Shown in pieces: positions 45,601 to 55,684 of a stretch of DNA of 64,000 nucleotides. The notes under the pieces are model-generated. The model was given only the letters and a program-made list of their open reading frames with translations, was not told the DNA's origin and made no database searches. Made by a program: the position numbers and the translations under genes. The stretch lies in NCBI GenBank assembly GCA_023213315.1, contig JAKCPI010031547.1, positions 60,050-124,049 on the forward strand. Reading direction: 5' to 3'. Source of the stretch: Euborellia annulipes. Taxonomy: Eukaryota > Arthropoda > Insecta > Dermaptera > Anisolabididae. How positions within the stretch are numbered: the stretch's first letter is position 1; every line of letters begins with the position of its first letter.

Positions 45601-45868
45601 ATTACTTTCTCTTACCTCTATATATGTTAATATATAGAGAGAGAAAGTATTGAATTCATGTCAAAAATTCGATGTCGAGATTTTAATGGATATACATGTT
45701 TGAGGTCCCCTGAATCAAAAAAAGTGGTTTTCGCGACATGGTCTGTCTGTGTGTCTTTGAACAAAATAACTCAAGAACGAAAAGAGCAAGGAGGTTGAAA
45801 TTTTATATTTAAGTTAGTCACCCCTATGGAACGTGACTCGAAGCTTTTGAACAAAATTGGCCAAAGAG
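45601..45868 (-). repeat. CACACCAG-family element, 3' part, minus
   Basis: Begins with TTACTTTCTCTTACCTC and runs through AAAGTGGTTTTCGCGACATG and AAGTTAGTCACCCCTATGG to GGCCAAAGAGTA, where LINE coding sequence starts without a gap. Confidence 0.75.
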
Positions 45869-46835
45869 TATGCTGACGATCTGCAGATTTACCGCTCGTT
45901 CATTTCTACCGAAGGGTCCGATGCAGTTGATACAATGAATGCCACAGTTAGAAAAATTTGCTCCTGGCATGTGGAAAACGGTTTGGTCTTCAATGTCCGA
46001 AAGACGAAGGCTATTCTGATTGGCAGTCACTCATTGACTGCTAGGACTCTTGAGAGATTTATCGGGAGTTCAGGTGGGAGGTGTTAAATTGCCCTACGAG
46101 ACGTGTGTTAAGAATCTGGGGGTCTTAATGGATAGCGGTTTGACATGGTCGGAACAGGTGGAGATGTTCCACAGGCTTGTTTATTCCATCCTTTTCAGAT
46201 TAGACGACTTAATGAGTTTCTTCCACTCCAGACTAGGGCCCAGTTAATGTGGGCTTTGATAATGCCCCATTTTGACTATGGAAGTGTGGTCTATGGGGGT
46301 CTATCAGCGGGTCTTGGTCGCAGGTTTGATATGGCGCTGAATGCATGTGCTAGGTTTATATTCGATGCCTCCAGGTTTGAGCACGTGTCGCAAAATTATG
46401 ATCGCCTTGGGTTTCTTACAATTGTTAGACTCGCTGGGAGAAGAGCTTACATGTTGGAAGTAATTAACAGTGGTATACCTGCTTATTTATTTAATCGTTT
46501 AAAGTTTTCCAACAAAAAAATGTATGACTTAAGGTCCTCCCAGCAGAATTTAATGATCCCCAATCATTATCAACTGCCTTCCATGAGACGTTTCTGATTC
46601 GTTCTGCTCAACGTTTGGAACTCGATCCCGCTATACTAGAGGGGGGCTTCATATGGGAATTTCTTGGGAAATTTGAGAGCGTATGTGATGAGTCTGAGAA
46701 ATTAGTGGTCGGGATGCTGTTTGGAGCGGGTGAGTGTCTTGATTGTCTCTCCTGGTTGTTGGTTGTTTGGCCATGGGTGGTGGTAGATTGAGAGTAATGT
46801 TTATGTTTGAAGCAAGGAAAAAAAAATCAATGTAA
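45869..46835 (+). pseudogene. broken non-LTR reverse transcriptase fragment
   Basis: Coding-like sequence starts at EYADDLQIY, the catalytic YADD box of LINE reverse transcriptases, and continues WHVENGLVFNVRKTKAILIG (thumb-proximal). It then switches frame near 46065 (LPYETCVKNLGVLMDSGLTW) and again near 46185 (LPLQTRAQLMWALIMPHFDY, NACARFIF, LGFLTIVRLAGRRAYM). The frame stops at 46597, and degenerate C-terminal coding and an A-rich end follow at about 46813-46835. It lacks endonuclease and the first RT boxes. The Jockey/CR1-like thumb pattern is clear; the clade is uncertain. Confidence 0.75.
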
Positions 46836-47315
46836 TTCCAGCATTAGAACAGAAACCCAAAAAAAATCAATTTTTTTTGACCTGTGTTATTAATTTTTTT
46901 CAGCACCTATTAATTTTAACTATTTTATTCTGTTTCCACCCTTAACAATTACCCACTTTTCAGATATTTTGGTTAACAAAAACAACTCAACATTCAGGCT
47001 CCGATTTGATAGTTAATTAATTAATATTTTTGGGTCGTTCTCGAAAGACCCTCACACAAAGCTATAAGCCTACCGGCTTTCCCCGTCACTAAAAGCATTA
47101 TATTGAACACACAACCACACAAGAAGAGAGAGCTATAGGGTGACCCAGCGACAAGCAAGGGCTTCAATCGTCACTATATTAATAAATCATTTGATTTTTT
47201 TTAACTTGTTCAAATTTGATTAGATATTCCACGATATAATAATAGTTGCTTTCTGAGTTTTGCAATAGAATTAATTATAAACAAATTTATTTTAATTTTT
47301 ACGTTGTCTTACATA
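46836..47315. other. AT-rich non-coding sequence
   Basis: No gene or repeat recognised. Confidence 0.45.
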
Positions 47316-47577
47316 TATGGACCGTGTTATACAACGGTGTGTCAAAGACCAAAAAATTCAAAATTGAGTTAAGCACGGAATATTGTTTCAAATGCTATAA
47401 TTAATAGACTAGTATTTTTTATGAAATATGTCCTAAAAAATTTATATTTAATGTTACTTGCACAATTGACAAGAAATAATTATATATAATCCAATGTAAA
47501 CAAAAAACTTTATTGTTGATTTTCTCAAAACTCGATGTTTGGTCTTTGACACATCATTGCATAACAGGGTCCATATA
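47316..47577. mobile_element. MITE with TATATGGACC ends, copy 1
   Basis: TATATGGACCGTGTTATACA and its inverse near the right end (TGCATAACAGGGTCCATATA) define inverted repeats that extend through GTGTGTCAAAGACC. TA at both borders fits a mariner-like TA target. About 260 bp, non-coding. Second copy at 49340-49597. Confidence 0.75.
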
Positions 47578-47599
47578 GGCTATAATATAGCATATTATG

Positions 47600-47905
47600 T
47601 TAACATATATATAGACTATATACAGAAATATTGGATTCATTTTAAAAGTTCGTTTTCGAGATTTTGATGGAAATACACGTTTCGAGTCCAAAAAAGTGGG
47701 TCCCACAAAATGGTCTGTCTGTTTGTGAACAAAATATCTTAAAAATGAAAAGAGCTAAGAGATGGAAATTTTAGATTTTGGTTAGGCTCCCCCCTGGCAC
47801 CTAATACGAAGCTTTTGAAGAAAATTGGCCAAAGAGTACTAATTACCGAAGGTAAGAGAAAGTTGTGTACTGTGAGACCAGAAACATCAGATTTTTTATT
47901 AAAGT
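47600..47905 (-). repeat. diverged CACACCAG-family copy, minus
   Basis: ATTGGATTCATTTTAAAAGT, GGAAATACACGTTTCGAGTC, AATGGTCTGTCTGTTTGTG and a 5' hairpin half ACATCAGATTTTTT are recognisable. Much of the body is deleted, so the hairpin joins the GGCCAAAGAGTACT block directly. Confidence 0.65.
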
Positions 47906-48118
47906 TTAAATTTTTTTGGCTCTCTTCGGTCATTGAGACTTTATAAACATGAAGAATATTTAAATGGTTTAAATATAGGGATGGAGTCTAAATATTCTCA
48001 AATATTAAAAAATATAGGTAGAAGATAAAAATGTATTTTTTGAAAAGAAGAAGGCTGAGTGATAATTAACTAAAGAAGGTGATTGTAGGCAGCCAGCATG
48101 GAATAAAAATCTTTATTA

Positions 48119-48352
48119 AATATCGTCGACGTTTCGGGAACGCATCGTTCCCTTCTTAAGGGCGATAAAATGATAATGTTGCTTAGATTGATACATGTCG
48201 GTTCATACAAAAATATAACATAAATTTGCATATATTATGTTAAATGGGTCCGAAAAAGCATTGACCAAGATTGAGACTCACATATATCAATCTAAGCAAA
48301 TTTAACAATTTATTGTCCTGAAGATGCGTTCCCGAAAAGTCGACGATATTTA
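48119..48352. ncRNA. inverted pair of hammerhead-like motifs
   Basis: Minus motif at 48119-48168: core CUUAAGA (G5 changed), strong stem II GGGAAC...GUUCCC, GAAACGUC, and stem I AUCG/CGAU. Plus motif at 48314-48352: intact CUGAAGA, but half of stem II is deleted and GAAAAGUC replaces GAAACGUC. The intervening DNA is itself partly palindromic (GCTTAGATTGATA / TATCAATCTAAGC). Confidence 0.45.
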
Positions 48353-49339
48353 CCAAGTATTTATGTAATTTCTCAATCAATAATAAATTTATTTTTCCAA
48401 AAATAAAATATAATTTAAAAAGATAGTTCTCAGTTGATTTAAGGGAATAATGCACACAGACTTTGTTCCACCCGGTACCTAGATATCTCGGAATATATAT
48501 ATAGTATCGGAGAGTTCATTAGAATAAAAGCCGTACTCGGCGGTGGCACGGATTGGTATTCGCCGAGGGGATTGCGTGGCACGCGCGTGCTTTTAACCCC
48601 GTCCCCTCAAACCCTCCAATTCACTCCTAATGGATTCGTCCCCCTGGGCAGTCGGCAGAGTGTCTCTACCTGCTCCTGTAGTTGTCATGCGGCCGTCCGT
48701 CCCATATACTGCCTGCATTTCTTTTGTTCCCAATTCTCCTGTCTGTTTTTGTTGTTGGTGTCGAAATGGTTGGGGTTATTCTTGTAATTCACTATACAAC
48801 TCTTTCTCTCGCTCGCACACTTTTTTTTTTTTATTTAGGAAAAAACTGAATTGACTAAAAAAAAAAAAAAACAATGTTCGAAATGTTTTTCTAAAATAAA
48901 AATACACTTCATTATTAAATGAATTTTGTATTTTTTTTTTTTTTTAAGGTTATATTCTCAATTTCTTAATTATTAATTATTAGAGTGGGTAAGATATGAA
49001 GGGTTCAGAGCAAAAGTGAACCAAGTCTACTTTTTACTTAAATGATTCAAAGTTAAATCCTTATATTTAATTCCTCTTAAAATATACAACATTTATTTAT
49101 TTACATCTGAGCAATCATTAAGAACTTCAATTATACTTTACACATTTTAAATTTTATATTCAGATTTTTAGCTCTTTTTCAGATATATATATATTTTTTT
49201 GCAATAAGGAACTGCTGGACTCTGTACGATTAGTATTGACATACGGACATGGTTCATTATTACACCGAAAAAAGGGAAAAATAAGAAAATTGTATACTTT
49301 TGGACTTGATCCACTTTTGCTTTGAACCGCTCTTATCTA
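48353..49339. other. intergenic sequence with GC-rich island
   Basis: 48510-48780 is GC-richer (CGTACTCGGCGGTGGCACGG, GTGGCACGCGCGTGC). Two overlapping frames without domain lie there. It could be a promoter or untranslated exon. From 48980 to 49330 there are words related to 9400-9660 in inverse orientation (AAAGCAAAAGTGGACCAAGT-like), so that repeat is dispersed too. Confidence 0.35.
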
Positions 49340-49597
49340 TATATGGACCCTGTTATGCATTAGTGTGTCAAAAGCCAAAAAATTAAAATTAAATTAAGTT
49401 AAGCACGGAATATTGTTTCAAATGCTATAATTAATAGTATTTTTTATGAAATATGTCCTAAAAAAATTGATATTTAATGTTACTTGCACAATTGACAAGA
49501 AAAATTATATATAATCCAATGAAAACAAAAAACTTTAATGTTAATTTTCTCGGTAGCTGGGGCTTGACACACTAATGCGTAACAGGGTCCATATATA
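49340..49597. mobile_element. MITE with TATATGGACC ends, copy 2
   Basis: TATATGGACCCTGTTATGCA at the left and GCGTAACAGGGTCCATATAT at the right. The interior matches 47316-47577 (GGAATATTGTTTCAAATGCT). Confidence 0.75.
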
Positions 49598-49915
49598 AAA
49601 ATGAAATGGTAAAAATGTATGTATGTATGTATGTGTGTTCTATAGAAATCCACAATTTTCAATGAACCTATTTGAAATTAAGTACACATATAGTACATGG
49701 ACCAGGGAGTAACGTAGTAATAATCTGAATCTCTTAAATATTTTGGAAAATTAATTATAATCAAATTTTTTCAATATGAGAACACAAAATCAACAAATTG
49801 GCTCGGAAATTAGAGAGGCAGTTAGTTGCTCTGGGAAACAGCTTTCTGGTTATACGACTATGCGCTGTGTGCGGGGCTACGCAGCAGTTGAAAAACGAAG
49901 AGAGCGCGCATACGA
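49598..49915 (+). repeat. dispersed repeat with TATGTATG start, copy 2
   Basis: (TATG)n followed by TGTTCTATAGAAATCCACAA, CCAGGGAGTAACGTAGTAAT and GCGGGGCTACGCAGCAGTTG, as at 29009-29310, then GAGAGCGCGCATACGACTG, which is absent from copy 1. Confidence 0.75.
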
Positions 49916-49977
49916 CTGTCCCTTCAAACAGTCATAAATAGACCCTTTTGTGCTGTGCCCAGTCGGTAACCTCACTT

Positions 49978-50095
49978 GAATGCCCTCCGGCCTTGGTGTA
50001 GTGGTTAGTGTGCTGGCCATTTGTATCTAGGGCTGTGGGATCGCATCCCGTCTCATGCGACATTTTATTTGAATTGGATTCCCTATGTAGCGAAT
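49978..50095 (+). mobile_element. SINE head (tRNA-like), first subfamily
   Basis: GGCCTTGGTGTAGTGGTTAG is an A-box-like start and GGATCGCATCCCGTC replaces the B-box; then CATTTTATTTGAATTGGAT. The 3' half is missing. Confidence 0.65.
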
Positions 50096-51090
50096 TCGAA
50101 AGTATAGAAAAAATACCTCAAACCAGTTGATTATTAACAAAAGAATTTACTTTACTTTAGAGCATGATGACACTATCTGGTACTTTACTAAAATGAAGAA
50201 TTAAAAAAAAAAAAACTTTCAAAAACAATTAGTCAGTAAAGCTCAAGTACTCACTAATGTTATATTGAGATCCTAATGGTAAAATAAACGGTCCAATTTG
50301 CTAAGCGATGAAGTCGATTCTGATTCAAATTTACCCAACGCTATGGTAATAAATTTTAATGGAAAAGGAAGGCCAGAAGCCCAGAAGAAACCACAACGTG
50401 TATTCTGACATCTGTTATTTATATATTTGAAATTAATTAATTTTAAAAAACAACGATAAACAGTTAAACAAGGGTTTAAAATATAGAGATATTCCTTTAT
50501 TATTAAAATATTGGCTATACCCGTATAGTATGATTAGAAAATTGAATTAATAGTCCCTGAGGAAAAAATACATTTTGAAATAATCAAAAAGTTGTTAAGT
50601 AATTAAATAAATAATATAATACATATATCCAACGGGTATTATTTGTTTTATTTATTTATTTATATATATAGCTTACTATATATTAAAAAATACGTTATTT
50701 AATGAAAACAATGTGTTCTCAGAATAAAATAAAAGGTTTTCATACGTTGGCGTACTCTATATAATTTATATATATTGCATTAAATTAATTACAAATGCTT
50801 TTATCGTACTACCGGAATAATTGAGGTGTTCTCTTGATATATTCATTTGTGTCTACATAGAGCTTAATTTAAACAACTGCTCTGATTAATCTAAAGCACA
50901 TGTTTCATTATCTTATTTTATTTACTTTTTAAATATGAAATGAATTTTTTTTTATTACATTATTTTGCCTTTTCCATTTGTGTTTTTTTTTTTTATTAAA
51001 GTAAAAAAAAGGATAACGGACTCAAAAGTAAATAAATACATTTCAAATTGATTATTATATGGATGCACCACCTATATGCCTATATACCCT
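50096..51090. other. AT-rich non-coding sequence
   Basis: Nothing recognised. Confidence 0.5.
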
Positions 51091-52684
51091 GCACTGTAAA
51101 AAAAATATGAATTTTCATTCATATCTCATAAACTTTGGTGGTTTAATTTTAATAGACCTAGGATATGAGTTAAAATTAATATACAAGTATATGAATAAGT
51201 ATCGCTTTAAAAAAAATATGAATTTTCCTTCTTTTTTCACATACTTTCGTAGTTTAATTTTAATACACCCAGAATGTGAATTAAAATTAATATAAAAGTT
51301 TATGAACAAATTACCAACTTTTAAACTTATCTTTTTCTTTGTGTGCCGCCAAATTTTGAAATCGTTAAAAGTGTACCGCGACAAGTTGAGAATCACTGGT
51401 CTAAACGTTCTCAAATAACTTGAGTACCTCAAGGAATTTTTATTAATATTATTTTATAATTATTTTAAGGAAACTTGAAATTATTCTTTTAAAATTCATT
51501 TCCAAAATCTATATTGATTAAATTCTGGTTTGAAATTCGCGCTCTAAACTATTTAAATATTTATGAAGTCATACTAATTAAATAATTTTTATAAAGTAAT
51601 TCAACTAAATAGCTATAGAAATTAAAATTAAAATTAACAATTTCACCAAAATAATTAATTTTAAAATATACAAGAAATTGGTTAGGTTGGCACCAGGTTG
51701 GCACCAAATTCTGTTTTTGAAGTAGCTGATTTAACGCATAGATAATTGAACGTGTATTATTATTTAAAATGAAATATAAATATTTAATCAATATATTGAA
51801 ATAGGAACATTTTACTAACAAAATCGTAAGTATTGAATTTGAATTTTTTCATTGAAATTTTTTTTTTCTCAATTTCAAATCTATTATTGTTTGTCATTTT
51901 TCAGGTGAGGTTAGTCTCCAACGAGGGAATAAACTCCAATCATACTGCAATGGAAATGTAACTCTTTATTACTTCTCAAAGAAGATGAAAATCGACATAT
52001 TTTTTGTATTAAATTATTAAAATGATTTGTATTTGTGTTTAATTTACTTGGAAATGTATAAAAATTTATTTTTTGATACAAATTTATAATTTTAATACTT
52101 TAATTTGTTTTATTATTTAGTAAAATTGTATATTTTAATATAATATAATTTTTTTTTAATAAATAAAAAATAAAATAAATAAAAAAAACTATTATTTCAC
52201 CTAGACCACTCACTTTCCCTCAAAAGTATAAACTCGTAAGGACTTTAATTTTTGTTTATTAAAGCTTTTGTGGTTTGAAATATTATTATTAGGAGAATTT
52301 TTAATTATAGACCACATATTTGTATTAAATATTTATTAAAAATATATATATTTGTACAGTATTTATATATTTTTAATAAATATTTAATACAAATATGTGG
52401 TCTATAATTAAAAGTTCTCCTACTTTCATTTTTCACAAAAAAGTATATTATTTCTCATAAACCCGTAATTTAAATTTCATATACCAAAAATGAATTTATT
52501 CACATACCCGAAAATGAATTTTTTCATATACCCGAATATGAAAAATTTCATATCTGGGTTTGTGAAAATTCATTTTTGGTATATGACCTTTCTCATATAC
52601 CCAAAATGAATATTCATAAACAGTTTGTGTAACAGACTTCCTATACATGTGTATGAATCTGGCTCGAAAATTTTTAACAGTGTG
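51091..52684. mobile_element. possible element with CACTGT(T)AAAAA ends
   Basis: CACTGTAAAAAAAATATGAA at the left and TTTTTAACAGTG at the right may be short inverted ends. Inside are a two-copy tandem of about 107 bp at 51103-51310, a hAT-type fragment near 51335-51405 (inverse of CAGTGATTCTCAACTTG), the palindrome at 52291-52421 and a self-inverse CATATACC/GAATTCAT-rich stretch at 52455-52600. The borders are weak. Confidence 0.3.
52291..52421. repeat. near-perfect AT-rich palindrome
   Basis: AGGAGAATTTTTAATTATAG...ATTTATTAAAAATATATA is followed by its inverse after a few bases, ending in AAAGTTCTCCT. The arms are about 60 bp with very few mismatches. Confidence 0.85.
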
Positions 52685-52806
52685 GGATAATATAATTAAT
52701 TTAACGGATTATAATCCGAACTAGACTCAAGACCTAATCTAGAGAGGGGAGGGGGCGGCGACCAGATTTTTTATTATTATAATAAGTTTATATATTTTTA
52801 TATGAT

Positions 52807-53214
52807 AATCTATTTATATAAGTCTGTCTGTCACGATCTATTTGGACAACTTCCCGTTGGAATTTTGAAACGAAAGTTTTTATGCTTAAAGAGGACCTTC
52901 TAGGGACTGAGGAATATTATTTTCATCTCGAAATTCCCATTACTTTTCGAGTTATTAATTCCTAAATTTCCTATTTCTTCCATAGTAAATGTATAGAGAA
53001 ATATTTATGTATTCTTTGCATTTATGTATTCTTTGGATGAAAACAAATCGTTAAGCATGCACTGGATTGGAATAATAATGATAATTTTTTTACTTAATTA
53101 AGAATAGGCGGAGGTCCGCCGCAGGGGAGCCCGAGCTAGCTGGCGGGAGGTCCAGGGGGCGAAGCCCCCGGCTAGGCGCGAAGACGCTGAAGGCGGGCGC
53201 CGCCCACCTTTGGT
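52807..53214 (+). mobile_element. Helitron-like element, tentative
   Basis: Starts A|TCTATTTATATAAGTCTG, then GTCACGATCTATTTGGACAA, a pattern common at Helitron 5' ends. The GC-rich end (GGCGAAGCCCCCGGCTAG, GACGCTGAAGGCGGGCGCCG) carries hairpins but no exact CTRR|T terminus. A related GC block is at 38090-38150. Confidence 0.35.
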
Positions 53215-53355
53215 AAAACAGACAGACAGACCATGTTGCGAAAACTAGAGACCTTAAATCATGTAGAGGCCTATCCATCAAAATCTCGAGATTGAATTTT
53301 TGACATGAAACCAATACTTTGTTTCTATATATATTAACATATATAGAGGTAAGAG
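53215..53355 (+). repeat. CACACCAG-family 3' end fragment
   Basis: ACAGACAGACAGACCATGTT, ATCCATCAAAATCTCGAG, TTTTTGACATGAAACCAATA and ATATATTAACATATATAGAG are the family 3' end; the body is missing. Confidence 0.7.
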
Positions 53356-54230
53356 TAAAAACTCAAATTTTATCATACAAGTGTAGCCTAGTGCTTTTAA
53401 AAATTCAAAACGACCTCTTTTGGAGTATAGAGAACCAAGAATTAATTAAATAAGTGTGAAAATGAAATGGAACCATAGATTAGGAATTTATTTTATGAGA
53501 ACAAACGAATTTTAAGATAAAAATAAATTTCACCCAATAAAATAAATTTTTTCATTTTCCTTCTGTGAAAAGCGAGGGGCGACACAAAGAGAGGGAGAAT
53601 AGGAAAGAGAGAAAGAGAGAAAGACACACTCACATATCAACAGAATAAATAATTTCATCTCAATGATTTTTATATAATAATAATTCACTAAGTTAATAAT
53701 ATAAATAGGTTTATTACTAGAGTTGATAAGGAATAATAAATAAAGTGATAAATTATATGGCAAAGAGTAAATTCTTTTTACATTCATCTGACATTCAGAC
53801 CAAATAAATGATGAAAGTTAATATATTTACCTTGAACGAATTATCAAAGAAGATATTTCAGAGGTTTCTTGATTATCACAGGAACGAATTTATCAATAAA
53901 CAATTCACATTTAAACACTTGAAATAATTAAATTTAAAATAAACTGTGGATCACACTGATTGACACTTTAATAGGCAAGTCGACAATAGAAAATGAATAG
54001 TTCATAGGAAATGAGGGCGCTGAGAGCGCTGCCGGCCAACAACTAACAAAGACCACTCAATTCAAATGAATAATAAAATAAAATTTTCATATAATTACCT
54101 ATTTTTATAATATTAATATTAAAGTTAACAGTAAAAAAAATTTATAAGAAATATTATCTTTTCATATACATTTTTAAAACCATTATTTTTTATTATAAGC
54201 TTTTTTTCTTTTTATTTTATAAATAAAGCG
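53356..54230. other. AT-rich sequence, nothing recognised
   Basis: A purine-rich GAGAGAAAGAGAGAAAG tract lies near 53600. No gene. Confidence 0.5.
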
Positions 54231-54302
54231 ATTTTCTTTGGTCTAATGGTTAGAAAATCTGAAAGCTGTCCCGTAGACTGGGGTTCAATTCCCAGCAATA
54301 TC
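54231..54302 (+). pseudogene. tRNA-like pseudogene or SINE head
   Basis: TTTGGTCTAATGGTTAGAAA matches an A-box/D-arm and GGGGTTCAATTCCCAG matches a B-box/T-arm, with tRNA-like spacing. The acceptor strands do not pair convincingly and the T-stem has a mismatch, so it is unlikely to be a functional tRNA. Confidence 0.45.
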
Positions 54303-55684
54303 AAAAAAATCTTTTTTTTTTAAAGAGCTACTAATTTTTACTTTCTCTTATCCTATATATGAAATATATAGAAAGAAAATATTGTTATTATTACAAACAT
54401 GGGCTCTGATTTTTAAAAATTATTAGGGGGGCCTAATTTAGACGGATAAGAAGATCCACCAAGATTAATAGACATAGTTAGATAGATTTTGCTCTGAGGC
54501 TGTTAGATTTATTTAACTATCTCTCAAAAATAAGATTTTTTTTTTTAATTTAGTCTATGTGTTTCCTTTTTTTCATGGGCGTCGAGGGGCCATCGCAAAA
54601 ATACTCTTATTAATATTTTATATTGATTAAATAACCTATTCTCTAGCATCTATTCATGATTCATCTTTTGAAAATCGATTATATGATTTTAAAAAAATTT
54701 CCGAAGATCTTGTCTGGCCATAGTTATCAGAAATATTACGGACGAGGTGATTTTTTTTGTCGCTAGTTTTCAAAACTTATCAAATTGATCTCGATAATAG
54801 ACATATCATACTAAAAGAAAAAAATATTTTTAAATTTTTATCATCATTAATTTGCATCGGTGATATTAATAAATGAAGACAAAAATGTAATCTGGTACAA
54901 TCTTTTGATTAGAGCGCTTGGAACACTCCCATATATTTATCTGAATGATGAGACAATCTGTGTCTAGGATATTTGTGAATTTTGCCGATAAATAAAATTC
55001 TTTATGATTTGACAGGAGAAATAAAACAGCAAAAATTTTCAGGAATCGCCTTATACCATATAATTTGCAAATATTTCGGCCGGCCTAACGCCTGGCCACC
55101 TTCACTGCAGGATACAGTTCTTTGGCGATCCTTCGTCTGGGGATAAAAAAATCTTTTTTTACACTTCTTTTAGTTTATTTGGAAAAAGATAGAATTTTTT
55201 TTTAAAGAAATGATGATTTATTAATACATAGGCCTACAATCTTGCTAATCCGGACTTCGATACTCCGGCATACATATCGACTAATCCGGCGTGTTGAAAA
55301 GCTACTTCTTCGGGATATTGCTTCCAGAAAACAAAGTGTGATTACAGATTTTTTCAAGAGATATATATTCAATATTAAATGTTTCGGATAGTCCAGCATT
55401 TTCAGAATTCGGCATAGTGCCAATCCCGTTTATCGCCGGATTAGTATGACTACTATATATTGTTATTTTGGTCAAAGCTGCAGTAGATATAGGCCTAGTA
55501 TTATTTCGGGCAAGTCTTTGTTTGCCAAAAATTGATTTTTGATAATATAGGCCAACTCATATAAAACATCTTCCAATCCAATCTAGAGACTCATTATCTA
55601 CAAGAGGCTTAAATTCGTTGAAATCTGTGAATTCTCAAATTTCAAATTTCGAAAAAATAAATACTCCATTGGAAATATTCCATG
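54303..55684. other. intergenic sequence with MITE-like fragment
   Basis: Starts with a poly(T)/poly(A)-rich stretch and a short CTTTCTCTTATCC CACACCAG-tail scrap (54337-54375). TTAGATAGATTTTGCTCTGAGG at about 54478 recalls the GATA-tailed retroelement end at 19310-19341. At 55225-55445, repeated AATCCGG/CCGGATTAG words resemble a degraded Tigger-type element. Confidence 0.4.

Noticed and set aside
54231..54302. Functional tRNA gene
   Set aside because: A- and B-box words are present, but the acceptor stem does not pair and the T-stem is mismatched, so it is kept only as tRNA-like.
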